A DNA stretch of 64,000 nt. Source: DAINBT01 sp036732785 (GTDB lineage Bacteria > Planctomycetota > Phycisphaerae > Sedimentisphaerales > SM23-30). Positions within the stretch are counted from its first letter, which is position 1; every line of letters starts with the position of its first letter. Shown here one piece after another: positions 51,348 to 60,509 of the stretch. Under the pieces are notes generated by a model. The model saw nothing but the letters and a program-made list of their open reading frames with translations, was not told the origin of the DNA and did no database searches. The position numbers were made by a program, and so were the translations under genes. The stretch is taken from contig CAZICK010000006.1 in assembly GCA_964537505.1 (NCBI GenBank), positions 1 to 64,000 of the forward strand. Direction: 5' to 3'.

Positions 51348-52067
51348 ATGACTTTACTTGAATTATGTGAGCCTCTGCTTCAATATGTTTGCCGCTTAAA
51401 CCGATCCGCCCGTAAGGGCCGAACCTATGAAATGGGCCAGGTACGCGCCGAGATCAAAGGCATATTTGAAGAAATGAAAACCAAAGCCTCATCGGACCCC
51501 GGATTGACTGATCAATACGAAAAGATATATTTACCTTTGGTATTCTTTGTTGATCTAATGGTCAAGGACAGCAAACTTAGCTTCGCTCAGGATTGGGTTG
51601 AAATGGCTTCGGAACTGGGAGAATTGGCCGGCGACGAACGCTTTTTCGATCTGCTCGACGAGACTCTTATCGATCAAAGCAAGCCGGCTACTGAAAGACT
51701 CGCCATATTCTACACGTGTATCGGCCTGGGATTTGACGGAATTTATGCCGGTCAGCAGGAAATTTTGCAAAGGCTGATGTTAAAATGTTCTGCACGCATT
51801 GGTAACATAATGGATGTTGATGAAGCATCTCGAATCTGTCCAGAAGCCTACGAAAATATCGACACCAGGGACCTGGTAGAGCCTCCCAGCAAAAAACTCG
51901 TGGGAATTGGCATAACTTTTATCGGCTTGATTATAGTCTTATTGGTTACGAACATTTTCTTGTTCAAATGGTATTCGGACGAACTGGCTGAATCGCTCAA
52001 TAAGATCGTTAACTATCACAGTTCGCTTACAACCGTGCAATCAGGTTCGCCGTCAGAAAGCGAATAA
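51348..52067 (+). CDS. tssL: T6SS membrane-complex protein TssL (DotU/IcmH family)
   Basis: 239 residues from ATG 51348. TssL is the inner-membrane partner of TssM. The N-terminal cytoplasmic hook is recognisable (LLELCEPLLQYVCRLNR, IFEEMKTKA, YLPLVFFVDLMV, ATERLAIFYTCIGLGFDGIY), and one C-tail TM helix lies at about 185-206 (IGITFIGLIIVLLVTNIFLF). No OmpA/peptidoglycan-binding extension follows, so wall anchoring would have to come from another protein; the locus's LysM and PG-binding proteins are cargo-side candidates. 16 nt before tssM. Confidence 0.92.
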   Translation: MTLLELCEPLLQYVCRLNRSARKGRTYEMGQVRAEIKGIFEEMKTKASSDPGLTDQYEKIYLPLVFFVDLMVKDSKLSFAQDWVEMASELGELAGDERFFDLLDETLIDQSKPATERLAIFYTCIGLGFDGIYAGQQEILQRLMLKCSARIGNIMDVDEASRICPEAYENIDTRDLVEPPSKKLVGIGITFIGLIIVLLVTNIFLFKWYSDELAESLNKIVNYHSSLTTVQSGSPSESE

Positions 52068-52083
52068 ACCGGGAGCATACATA

Positions 52084-55000
52084 ATGTCACTACCTTCGTT
52101 TATTAATATGCCGATGCCGCTCAAGATAGGTGTTATACTTGCCGGTGGCGGCGGATTGATGAGTGTAGCTTATTTTATCAACCCGCGTTTACTGTGGGTC
52201 GTTTTCATTGGTTTGGCGATGTTGGCGCTGTTGCTGCTGGCATACCGCGCCTTGCTCAAAAGACTACGGAAACGCAAGGCCAAATCCATGGAAGGTGAAA
52301 TCGATGGAACCAGCGGCGCCAGACCGCAGGGAATCAAAAAAGCCGAAGATCTGGCGAGACTGGAAGACTTAAGGAAAAAATTCGAAAATGGCATACAAAC
52401 TTTCCGAACCTCCGGTAAAGACCTTTATAGCCTTCCCTGGTATATGTTTGTCGGTGAACCAGGCTCCGGAAAAACCGAGGCCATTCGCCATTGTAACGTA
52501 GGGTTCCCGCCAGGCCTGCAGGATGCCTATCAGGGAGTCGGCGGAACCGTCAACATGAACTGGTGGTTTACAGACCATGCCGTTATTCTCGATACAGCCG
52601 GTCGATTGATGTTTGAAGATGTGCTCGCCGGAGCCTCCAGTGAATGGAAAGAATTTCTCAAACTCCTTAAGACCAATCGGCCAAACTGCCCGATTAACGG
52701 AATGTTTCTGGTCATCCCCGCCGACAGCCTTATCAAGGACACCGCCGACGAAATCGAGAAAAAAGCCTCACAAATCGCACAGCAGTTCGACATGATTCAG
52801 CGGACTTTGGATGTACGCTTCCCTGTCTTTGTTGTAGTAGCCAAGAGCGACCTGATCAACGGGTTCCGGGAATTTTTTGAAAACCTCGACGATCCAAAAC
52901 TGCAACACCAGATAATGGGATGGTCCAACCCCGCTCCGCTTGACGAACCATTCAACCCGGACCTTATTGATCAACACCTCATAACTATACAGAAAAGGCT
53001 CTGTCGCCGTCGCTTGGGATTGTTACAGGATCCAACACCCAAAAATAGCCAACTGCGGCGGATCGAAGAACTTGACGCGCTTTATGACTTCCCACAAAGC
53101 CTGGCTAAAATATCGCCTCGTTTGCAGCGATACCTGGAATTGATTTTTAGTGTAGGAAGCCAATGGTCCGGCAAACCGCTTTTCCTGAGAGGAATATATT
53201 TCACCTCTTCATTGCGAGAAGGCTCGGCTCTGGATGCCGACCTGGCTGAGGCCCTGGGGGTTCCTGTCGAGTCCCTGCCAGAAGGTCGCGTCTGGGAGCA
53301 GGATCGGGCCTATTTCCTCAGAGATCTGTTCATGGAAAAGGTGTTCAAGGAGAGGGGACTGGTAACCAACGCCACTAATGCAAAAAAACAACACACACGG
53401 CGGAGAATGTCCGTTACTCTGGCCGGCTTGGCTGGCGCGGTTCTGCTTTTGTTTTTTACGTGGCTTGGAGGAAGCAGCCTCAAGAAAAGCATTGGTGTTC
53501 ATCGCAATGTTTGGCTGACCGCTGCGTACAAATCAAACTGGGCAGACGGATTGGACGGGCACAAGTACTGGAAACCAATCGTATATCCGGAATACCTTGG
53601 AAGTACAAAATATGAATATGGCGGTAACGCCTCTGTTCAGTTTCCTGACGAGAGAGTTGCGGAAATCAAAGTGGACGGTGAACCCATCAATGCATGCCAA
53701 TTCCACGACCAAATTAATAAATCGGTTCGGAAAGCGATTCACGTTCCTTGGATCTTTCGTCTGACCGCGACCTTGGGAAGTGATATCAATCGACAGCGGC
53801 AAAAGGCTCAACGCGTACTTTTCGAGCACAGCGTTCTGTGGCCTCTTTTAGATTACACCAGGGAAAAAATGAAAAATCAGGCAGCGGACCTGTGGTCGGA
53901 TGAGTCCCTGGCGCCGGGCGCTTTGGTTCAACTGTTGCGAACCGAGGCACTGGCCCATGAAGGCCGGTCTTTCAATGAAACTGAAAAATTCCAAAGCCTG
54001 GATGCCCTTGCCGGTTACGTTCTGTATCGCAGTGAGGAACCGGATAAATACGAAAAAAATTACCAAAAATGGACGCAGCACAGTGATTTGTTGCAAAACA
54101 TTTTGAATTCAGTCTATGCGAATCTTGAAAAGGATGAATTTGCTTCGCTCTCCGGCGGAAGCACATTGGAGCAGAACGAACCCATCGATAAAGGAGTAAA
54201 GTGTTTTGTCAACAGTTACGGTACCGGCCAAACGGATAAATCTCATTTGGGTAAAACCCTCTCCCTGGTGGAAAAACTGGTGACTTTCCGTTCTTTGGAA
54301 GAGGAAATAATAAAGCTCGGCCGTGCCCTCACTCGCGATTCCGAAAACCTGACAACTTATTCTCAGATCGAGCAGAGCGAAAATGCGTGGGACGCTTTAT
54401 TGCAACAACTCGTCAAGGTCAAGGCCCAAATCGATACCGCCACTAAAGACGTACTCGGAAATGCCACCCTCGCTCAAGCCTATAGCGATGCCGTTAAGTC
54501 AGCTATAGTGCAAATCGGAACTGATTACGAGCCGCTCCTAAATGAAATTCGACCACGCGAAACCGAAAAAAGCGGCCTGTTGGACTCGGCCATGAAACAA
54601 ATCGACTCTGACCTCCAACCCGCTATCGAAGACATCCCTATTCCCCAAACCTCCGAACCGGAAAATATCCTTGGCCAAATCCAGTATCAACTCGGTAAAG
54701 CCAGGAAAGAACGCGAAAAAGAAATTGGCAAATTAGCTGCAAAGGACAAACAACTGCTTGACGAGCTTCACGCCGACTTCCTGACGATCGGAAAAGATCA
54801 GCGGTATTTTTACGAGGATCGATACTATGCGTATTCAGGTGCAAATGACCAGCTCAAAGCAGATGACCCTCTGCGGCCAATGAGCGAACTTCCTGAATCG
54901 GTCAAAAAAATAGAAAGTGACATTGAATCTGTTCGTTCCCAGATCGGTAAAGTTCTGGATGTGGATCACAAACTTTATGGTGGCGCCTCGGATGTTTCCA

Positions 55001-56583
55001 AAATTATACTGCAATTGGCCAGGCAAAAACGTATGCATAACCTGTTAAAAAATGTCCTGTCAAACAAATCGCCGACCACCGTTGAGCAAATAGAATTATT
55101 GGTCGAGGACAAAGCCAAAGATTTAGCCCCGATAAGACGTCCCAGAATCGATATGACCGCCATGCAGAGCGGAGAATTTGAAACCAGGTATCATCCACAG
55201 GCGGCAAAAGCGGTAATGGGTGGCTGGGAAATCTTGCAGAATTGTCTGCTTGACCGCCAGGCAGATCCGGCGGACAAAAAACTCGAATTGGTAGGCCGGG
55301 ACGAGCTTCTGGGCATGTATCAACGCTCCCAGAGCGCCTTTAACGAATACGCCTCCGACTATTTCATCTATTGGACCGAGACGGTTTTTGACGACCGGAA
55401 AATCACCGGCAATAGTTGGGACGAGTTTTACAAAAACATCGCAAATCTGCGGGTAACACGAACATGCTCGGGCCTCCTGGATTTATATGAAAAACTTGAT
55501 AAAGCACTGATCCCGGAAATCAAAAATGCTCTGGAAAAAGACAAGCACGATGAATTCGACAAGGCCCGCGCCGCCGTACAAATCTCCATGGACTCGCTGG
55601 GAAAAACCAGCAGCAAACGAATTTGGAGCGACATAATCGACAACTGGATTATGTTGGGAGAAGACCCTGATCCGTTACAAAAATTGCTGACCGATAAATC
55701 AAAAATGTCCCTTCCGGGCTTTATGGATAAGTATTTTCCGTTCTTTGAAGATGAGGACGAGATAAACGTTGACAAATACTGGGCCGATACCTCTCATCAT
55801 GCTTTGGAATTGCTTGTTAAGGATTTCACAAAAACAAAAACAGAAAACTCGCAAATCCTGGAACAGCAGTACAGCAGATTCCCATTGGCACGACCCCAGG
55901 CCGCCGGCAAAGAATTAACCATGAAAGAAATAGACGAGGTACGAGACATCTTGAAGAAAGTTGTTATTCCTCCGTTTGAGAAAACAAGTATAAAACAAGT
56001 TAACAGTCAATTGGAAAAACTGCAGGAGATCGATCCGCAAAAAAATCTATGGCTCACAAAGCTCAAGGGTGTTATGGATGCCATGCCTCAAAAGTATCCG
56101 TTTAACTGTCGGGTGCTTATTTTAGGAGCACAGGAGCAGCAACGGCTTTTGAGAGCACAAGGGCATGAATACGAAAAGGACCGTGTAGCGCTGGTATGGA
56201 GAGTTATGGCTCTTGCGCAGGGAGACACTCAAAAAGGAAAAATCAGAACAGATCAGGCTGATAATGAATTGCTCGGAGAAATCAAGTATCCCGGAGAGCA
56301 GATTGCTTTTCGTTTTTATACCCATTCTGATTCCCAGGCTTCGGACTGTGAGTTGACCTTAGACAGCTTGTGGGCATGTATCAGGTTGCTCCATGGCGGG
56401 CAGCTACGCGATGTGAAAGGTAATCCGAAATGGCACGCGGGCGAACGATTGGAAGAAGGAAAAAAATGGAATGTCGAAATAGTCTTCCAGGATGACTTGG
56501 GAAAAGACCGCTCGATCTGGATACAACTCGAATTCGAATACGGCCTGCCGGAAATCTCGGAATGGCCCGATGTCAGCAATTAG
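52084..56583 (+). CDS. tssM: T6SS membrane-complex protein TssM (IcmF/VasK)
   Basis: 1,499 residues, longer than the usual about 1,100-1,300. Two N-terminal TM helices (about 11-51), a cytoplasmic domain with P-loop GEPGSGKTEAI (about 125) and DTAGRL motif (about 175), then the third TM (VTLAGLAGAVLLLFFTWLG, about 443-461) before a large periplasmic part. The IcmF core is clear (LRGIYFTSSLREGSALD). The C-terminal end has a DUF1215-like beta domain (LVWRVMALAQGDTQ ... DCELTLDSLWACIRLLHGG). The extra length is in the helical periplasmic region. GGGAG precedes the ATG. Confidence 0.96.
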   Translation: MSLPSFINMPMPLKIGVILAGGGGLMSVAYFINPRLLWVVFIGLAMLALLLLAYRALLKRLRKRKAKSMEGEIDGTSGARPQGIKKAEDLARLEDLRKKFENGIQTFRTSGKDLYSLPWYMFVGEPGSGKTEAIRHCNVGFPPGLQDAYQGVGGTVNMNWWFTDHAVILDTAGRLMFEDVLAGASSEWKEFLKLLKTNRPNCPINGMFLVIPADSLIKDTADEIEKKASQIAQQFDMIQRTLDVRFPVFVVVAKSDLINGFREFFENLDDPKLQHQIMGWSNPAPLDEPFNPDLIDQHLITIQKRLCRRRLGLLQDPTPKNSQLRRIEELDALYDFPQSLAKISPRLQRYLELIFSVGSQWSGKPLFLRGIYFTSSLREGSALDADLAEALGVPVESLPEGRVWEQDRAYFLRDLFMEKVFKERGLVTNATNAKKQHTRRRMSVTLAGLAGAVLLLFFTWLGGSSLKKSIGVHRNVWLTAAYKSNWADGLDGHKYWKPIVYPEYLGSTKYEYGGNASVQFPDERVAEIKVDGEPINACQFHDQINKSVRKAIHVPWIFRLTATLGSDINRQRQKAQRVLFEHSVLWPLLDYTREKMKNQAADLWSDESLAPGALVQLLRTEALAHEGRSFNETEKFQSLDALAGYVLYRSEEPDKYEKNYQKWTQHSDLLQNILNSVYANLEKDEFASLSGGSTLEQNEPIDKGVKCFVNSYGTGQTDKSHLGKTLSLVEKLVTFRSLEEEIIKLGRALTRDSENLTTYSQIEQSENAWDALLQQLVKVKAQIDTATKDVLGNATLAQAYSDAVKSAIVQIGTDYEPLLNEIRPRETEKSGLLDSAMKQIDSDLQPAIEDIPIPQTSEPENILGQIQYQLGKARKEREKEIGKLAAKDKQLLDELHADFLTIGKDQRYFYEDRYYAYSGANDQLKADDPLRPMSELPESVKKIESDIESVRSQIGKVLDVDHKLYGGASDVSKIILQLARQKRMHNLLKNVLSNKSPTTVEQIELLVEDKAKDLAPIRRPRIDMTAMQSGEFETRYHPQAAKAVMGGWEILQNCLLDRQADPADKKLELVGRDELLGMYQRSQSAFNEYASDYFIYWTETVFDDRKITGNSWDEFYKNIANLRVTRTCSGLLDLYEKLDKALIPEIKNALEKDKHDEFDKARAAVQISMDSLGKTSSKRIWSDIIDNWIMLGEDPDPLQKLLTDKSKMSLPGFMDKYFPFFEDEDEINVDKYWADTSHHALELLVKDFTKTKTENSQILEQQYSRFPLARPQAAGKELTMKEIDEVRDILKKVVIPPFEKTSIKQVNSQLEKLQEIDPQKNLWLTKLKGVMDAMPQKYPFNCRVLILGAQEQQRLLRAQGHEYEKDRVALVWRVMALAQGDTQKGKIRTDQADNELLGEIKYPGEQIAFRFYTHSDSQASDCELTLDSLWACIRLLHGGQLRDVKGNPKWHAGERLEEGKKWNVEIVFQDDLGKDRSIWIQLEFEYGLPEISEWPDVSN

Positions 56584-56631
56584 CAGTTGTATGGTAGGGT
56601 TTTGCCACGTGTCCTTAGTATTGGAAATCAG

Positions 56632-57795
56632 ATGCTTAAAAATATCTTGAAACAATTCGGACGGGAAAAGGAGGACTTAAACCGTGGCCAAAGGGTGCGC
56701 CTGGGAACCTTTGGAAAGCATCCCGGCTGGGACGATCACATCGAGGATATCGGTATTGACACAGCCTGTCTGATTGCGGTCAAACGGATCCTTTATTTCC
56801 AGGGCATCGAAGGCAATATACAAGCCGGCAATTGGGAGCAGCTCACTGAAACTCAACGCCTCGAAGAATACAGCCATTTGTTCGTCTGGTCCGACCCTGA
56901 CGATGTGGTGGTGGGCAGAATGTGGTCTTCCAGCGACGGCAAAGGGCGGACTAAGTATCCGATGGTAGTGTGCGCTCAGTGCTCTAATGTGCCGCTGAAA
57001 TGTATCATCGAGAAAGTCCTGCCTTGCCTGGCAAAAATAGAAAAACAGTGTATTGCAACCACTTCCTCCTCGGACGTGCGCAACATCATCGAAAATTCCC
57101 AAAAGGAACTTACTCAGCGTCTTGCCGGACCACGGTCTTCGCAAACAGGTTCTTCTGTTGCCTTCGGATCGCTTGCTAAACTGGCGGACAGACCGGAAAT
57201 GGGACAGGATTATACCGGCCTGCATCGTATTCTTTATTATATCGAGCGGGAAATGACCGCATATCATAACGATAACTCCGAGCGTGCGGGGGCCGGCAAA
57301 ACTTCACATCCTCGTCCTGTCCAACTGCGCGTTCCTGCCTGTGCCGATTCAACCACTGACAGCTTTCTTTTATGGACAAATGTCCTGTTAAAACGACTTG
57401 ATCCTGCCGCCACAACACTTTTTCTGATACCGCTCAACGAAACATGGATGGACATAATTGTGGGTGAACCGACAACCTCGGAGCTTTATTGTCTCAAAGC
57501 ATCCTTGGAGGCGATACCGCTGACCAGCAGCATACCTTATGAACTCGATAAAAAATTTATCAACTGGGCCCAAAAGACTATTAACGACTCACGAAACGGA
57601 AAACCCCAGCAAACACCGGCCCCGACCGAAACTGTGACTTTGCCGAAGCAACCGATTAAAGTTGACACCGCTACACGCAAAAAATCGAGCCTGAAAAAAA
57701 TTATTGTTTTATCGCTCATTCTGCTGCTGCTGGCTGGTGTTATCGTTGTGGAGTTGATCGGCTGGGAGTTTCTTAAGTTGGCCATCCCCGAATAA
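56632..57795 (+). CDS. tagF: TagF (ImpM) domain protein with C-terminal extension and TM anchor
   Basis: 387 residues from ATG 56632; an in-frame TTG at 56587, four bases after tssM stops, would add 15. TagF represses T6SS posttranslationally, often by binding FHA protein. The N-terminal ImpM domain is present (RLGTFGKHPGWDDHIEDIG, about 22-40, and MWSSSDGKGRTKYPMVV, about 100-116). Typical TagF ends near residue 200; here about 130 residues of extra alpha/beta sequence and a single C-terminal TM helix (IIVLSLILLLLAGVIVVEL, about 355-373) follow. So it is probably tail-anchored with its body in the cytoplasm. Last gene of the T6SS locus. Confidence 0.85.
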   Translation: MLKNILKQFGREKEDLNRGQRVRLGTFGKHPGWDDHIEDIGIDTACLIAVKRILYFQGIEGNIQAGNWEQLTETQRLEEYSHLFVWSDPDDVVVGRMWSSSDGKGRTKYPMVVCAQCSNVPLKCIIEKVLPCLAKIEKQCIATTSSSDVRNIIENSQKELTQRLAGPRSSQTGSSVAFGSLAKLADRPEMGQDYTGLHRILYYIEREMTAYHNDNSERAGAGKTSHPRPVQLRVPACADSTTDSFLLWTNVLLKRLDPAATTLFLIPLNETWMDIIVGEPTTSELYCLKASLEAIPLTSSIPYELDKKFINWAQKTINDSRNGKPQQTPAPTETVTLPKQPIKVDTATRKKSSLKKIIVLSLILLLLAGVIVVELIGWEFLKLAIPE

Positions 57796-57826
57796 AACCC
57801 CTTCCAAACCACCCATAAAAACCAAG

Positions 57827-57875
57827 AGGTCCGATAGCTTTTATACCAGTATTATCGGACCTGATTATCGGACCT
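57827..57875. repeat. Inverted plus direct repeat downstream of tagF
   Basis: AGGTCCGATA (57827-57836) faces TATCGGACCT at 57853-57862 and again at 57866-57875 (direct repeat of ATTATCGGACCTG, 13-bp period). Either copy can pair with the left arm, giving two alternative 10-bp hairpins. No T-run follows; it may be a terminator for the T6SS operon or a regulatory site. Confidence 0.6.
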
Positions 57876-58028
57876 GAAATTTATACCAATTCACTTTAAT
57901 TCTTACGCTACGCAAAAATTGCCAATCGCCTAACTGGTTGCATGCAAAGGTGTTAGGGACCGTGTACTCATGCGGGGCGAACTTCCTGATCTCAATTGAC
58001 ATTATTCCAAAATAGCAACAAAAAAAAC

Positions 58029-58057
58029 TTGTATATACACCCGTATTATGGTAGAAT
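58029..58057 (+). promoter_or_regulatory. Candidate promoter for the beta-helix protein gene
   Basis: TTGTAT (58029-58034), 17-bp spacer, TAGAAT (58052-58057). The leader would be about 87 nt. The rest of 57796-58150 holds the repeat at 57827-57875 and nothing else I can support. Confidence 0.45.
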
Positions 58058-58150
58058 AGACAATCGTTCCAGGGATGTGTCACCACATAGGTGTATAGGT
58101 GTAGTGGAGGCGGCCTGAGATGGAGCCTGTTACGTAGGAGAAAAGGGAAA

Positions 58151-59365
58151 ATGGATAACCAACGGAATTATATTCACGTATATGGAATTGTTCTTGTTGC
58201 ATTGTTTCTGATGGCTGCGCCGCCCGCATGGGCGGACACATACTATGTGCCCGTTCCGATTGTCACCATTCAGAATGCAATCGATATTGCTGTCAATGGT
58301 GATGTAATTCTGGTGGCCGACGACACTTATACGGGCGATGGAAACCGCGACATTGATTTCCTCGGCAAGGCCATAACCGTAAAAAGCGCCAACGGCCCAG
58401 CCAATTGTATTATCGACTGCCAGGCCAGCGAATCGCAAATGCACCGGGGATTTTACTTCCATACCGGTGAAAGCTCCAATTCAATTCTGGAAGGCTTTAA
58501 AATCACTAATGGCGTAGCCCTCGCGGGAGCGGCAATTTGTTGTGACAATGACAGTAGTCCGACAATTAAAAATTGCGTTATTGCCGATTGCGATGCCACC
58601 AACATCGGTGGCGGTGGAATCTACTGTGGTAACAGCGCCCCTGAGATTGTCAATTGTCTCATCGCCAACAATACGACCGACAATGTCGGTGGGGCCATAA
58701 TGTGCTGGAAAGGTAGTCTGATACTTAAAGGCTCCGTCCTCTGTGGCAATACTGCTCAGGATGGCGCAGCTATCGCATGCCTCAATCAAAGTAACCCTGC
58801 AATCGAAAACTGTACCATAACCGACAATCAAGTCAGCGGTTTAGCAGGTGGTGCGATCTACACCGAGTACGACAGCAGCCCGACCCTGACCAATTGCATC
58901 CTTTGGAATGACACGCCTGATGAAATATCTGTGGTTAGTGGCACACCGGTCGTAAATTACAGTAACATCCAGAACGGCTGGTCAGGTAACAATAATATCG
59001 ATGCCGATCCCTTGTTTGTAGATGCCACCGGTGGTGACTACCATCTCCATTGGGATTCGCCATGTATCAATACCGGCGACCCGTATGGGGATTATACCGG
59101 TCAGGTTGACATTGATGGCGACTCGCGCGTCCATTTAGGCACAGTTGATATGGGCGCCGATGAGGCAGGCTCTAATCCCGCTGATTTTGATGAAAGTGGC
59201 AACGTGAACCTGACTGACTTTGCCGAACTGGCCGCGGCATGGTTGATCTCACCGGCTGACCCCAAATACGACATCTCCCAGCCCGCCGACGACCTGATCA
59301 ACCTATCTGACCTGACCGTCTTGGCCGATTACTGGTTGTGGCAGGCTCTTTGGTATATACCTTAG
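58151..59365 (+). CDS. Secreted right-handed beta-helix protein with dockerin-like tail
   Basis: 404 residues from ATG 58151 (AAAAGGGAAA just upstream). Signal peptide with hydrophobic core and PAWA cleavage near residue 29. The body (about 30-335) has polymorphic beta-helix (PbH1) repeats: GDVILVADDTYTGDGNRDI, NSILEGFKITNG, SPTIKNCVIADC, APEIVNCLIANN, then NPAIENCTITDN and SPTLTNCILWND, many with paired Cys. The tail holds two calcium-loop units, DFDESGNVNLTDFAELAAAWL and ISQPADDLINLSDLTVLADYWL in part, the dockerin-type ending common in planctomycete exported proteins. Possible roles are surface polysaccharide binding or a passive adhesin; no catalytic residues were identified. Confidence 0.8.
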   Translation: MDNQRNYIHVYGIVLVALFLMAAPPAWADTYYVPVPIVTIQNAIDIAVNGDVILVADDTYTGDGNRDIDFLGKAITVKSANGPANCIIDCQASESQMHRGFYFHTGESSNSILEGFKITNGVALAGAAICCDNDSSPTIKNCVIADCDATNIGGGGIYCGNSAPEIVNCLIANNTTDNVGGAIMCWKGSLILKGSVLCGNTAQDGAAIACLNQSNPAIENCTITDNQVSGLAGGAIYTEYDSSPTLTNCILWNDTPDEISVVSGTPVVNYSNIQNGWSGNNNIDADPLFVDATGGDYHLHWDSPCINTGDPYGDYTGQVDIDGDSRVHLGTVDMGADEAGSNPADFDESGNVNLTDFAELAAAWLISPADPKYDISQPADDLINLSDLTVLADYWLWQALWYIP

Positions 59366-59400
59366 AACCTGAATTTCACACAAAAATTTCTCGTCGTTAC

Positions 59401-59430
59401 CGTCATTTCGACCTAAGCGAAGAAATCTCT
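59401..59430. repeat. Short intergenic element of the TCATTTCGACC ... GCGAAGAAATCTC type
   Basis: A 30-bp stretch resembling a widespread intergenic repeat with the words TCATTTCGACC and GAAGAAATCTC. Only one copy was noticed here, so this is by resemblance. Confidence 0.3.
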
Positions 59431-59474
59431 CTTATCGCTCATCCCCCAATATATAATTGCTTGCATATTATTGC

Positions 59475-59503
59475 TTGAGATGATAAATTTCAGGCCGTAA
59501 TAT
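59475..59503 (+). promoter_or_regulatory. Candidate promoter for the GuaA-type gene
   Basis: TTGAGA (59475-59480), 17-bp spacer, TAATAT (59498-59503), about 29 nt before the expected leader's ribosome site. Confidence 0.5.
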
Positions 59504-59538
59504 GGACAATCGAAACAATCTCAGATAAGGAATTGCAG

Positions 59539-60471
59539 ATGGATTATAAAGCATTTGTAGAGTCGCAGAGTGACGAACTGAAGAAAACCGTAGGGGATTC
59601 GGTGGCAATCAATGCGCTGAGCGGAGGAGTGGATAGTTCCGTGGTGACGGCATTGGCACATCGAGCGTTAGGCGATAAGCTCAAAACCTGTTTTGTCGAT
59701 AGTGGACTGATGCGTGAGGGTGAGCCGCAATGGGTCGTGAAAACATTTGCCGACATGGGGATTCCGGTTGAACTGATTGATGCGAAAGCGGAATTTCTAG
59801 ACGCGCTGAAGGGGCTGACAGATCCCGAACAAAAACGTCAAGCGGTAACAAACACATTTTACTCGAAAGTTTTCGCCAGATTGGTCAGGAAAACCGGCGC
59901 AAAGTTCTTGTTTCATGGAACCATTTTGACCGACATCGAGGAAACGGTAGCCGGCATCAAGCGCCAGCATAATATCCTGGCACAACTGGGCATCGATCCA
60001 CAGAAAGCTTACGGCTATACCGTACTCGAACCGCTCAAAACCTTGCGAAAAGATGGCGTTCGCCAGGTGGCAAAGGTGCTTGCTCTGCCCGCGGAAATCA
60101 CACAGCGAATCCCATTCCCCGGACCGGCATTAGCGACCCGGATTGTAGGTGAAGTAACCGAGGAAAAATTGAAAACCCTCCGGGCGGCGACCGAAATTGT
60201 CGAACAAGAATTAGCCGACACTGGCGCGTTCCAATATCTTGCGGTACTGCTAAACGACCGGGCGACCGGAATTCGTCACGGCAAGAGAGAATTTGGACAA
60301 ATCATCGTGGTCCGGTGCATCGAAAGCCTTGATGCCAGGACAGCAACGCCGACCGAACTGCCATGGCCGAAATTGAACAAAATTTGTCAGCGAATCATTC
60401 GGATTAAAAATGTCAATAGATGCCTTTACGACTTAACGCCAAAGCCTCCCGCAACGGTCGAGTACATATAA
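59539..60471 (+). CDS. GMP synthase ATP-pyrophosphatase subunit without glutaminase domain
   Basis: 310 residues from ATG 59539 (AAGGAA about 10 nt upstream). Converts XMP to GMP with ATP and ammonia. The PP-loop LSGGVDSSV (about 27-35) and FVDSGLMREGE are intact, and the C-terminal dimerisation domain is present (PFPGPALATRIVGEVTEEKL, RIIRIKNVNRCLYDLTPKPPATVEY). The normal bacterial GuaA is about 510 residues with an N-terminal class I glutamine amidotransferase; here it is absent and the upstream 170 bp do not encode it, so this is the two-subunit type known mainly in archaea. The partner (GuaAa-like) should lie elsewhere. The segment GTILTDIEETV replaces the common GTLYPDVIES. An IS30 element starts 39 bp after the stop. 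Confidence 0.85.
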   Translation: MDYKAFVESQSDELKKTVGDSVAINALSGGVDSSVVTALAHRALGDKLKTCFVDSGLMREGEPQWVVKTFADMGIPVELIDAKAEFLDALKGLTDPEQKRQAVTNTFYSKVFARLVRKTGAKFLFHGTILTDIEETVAGIKRQHNILAQLGIDPQKAYGYTVLEPLKTLRKDGVRQVAKVLALPAEITQRIPFPGPALATRIVGEVTEEKLKTLRAATEIVEQELADTGAFQYLAVLLNDRATGIRHGKREFGQIIVVRCIESLDARTATPTELPWPKLNKICQRIIRIKNVNRCLYDLTPKPPATVEYI

Positions 60472-60509
60472 CCATAAATTTAGCGCATAGAAATTTATGT
60501 TTAACTTAA

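Noticed and set aside
53209..53502. Antisense frames within tssM and neighbouring tss genes
   Set aside because: Shadows of well-recognised T6SS genes.
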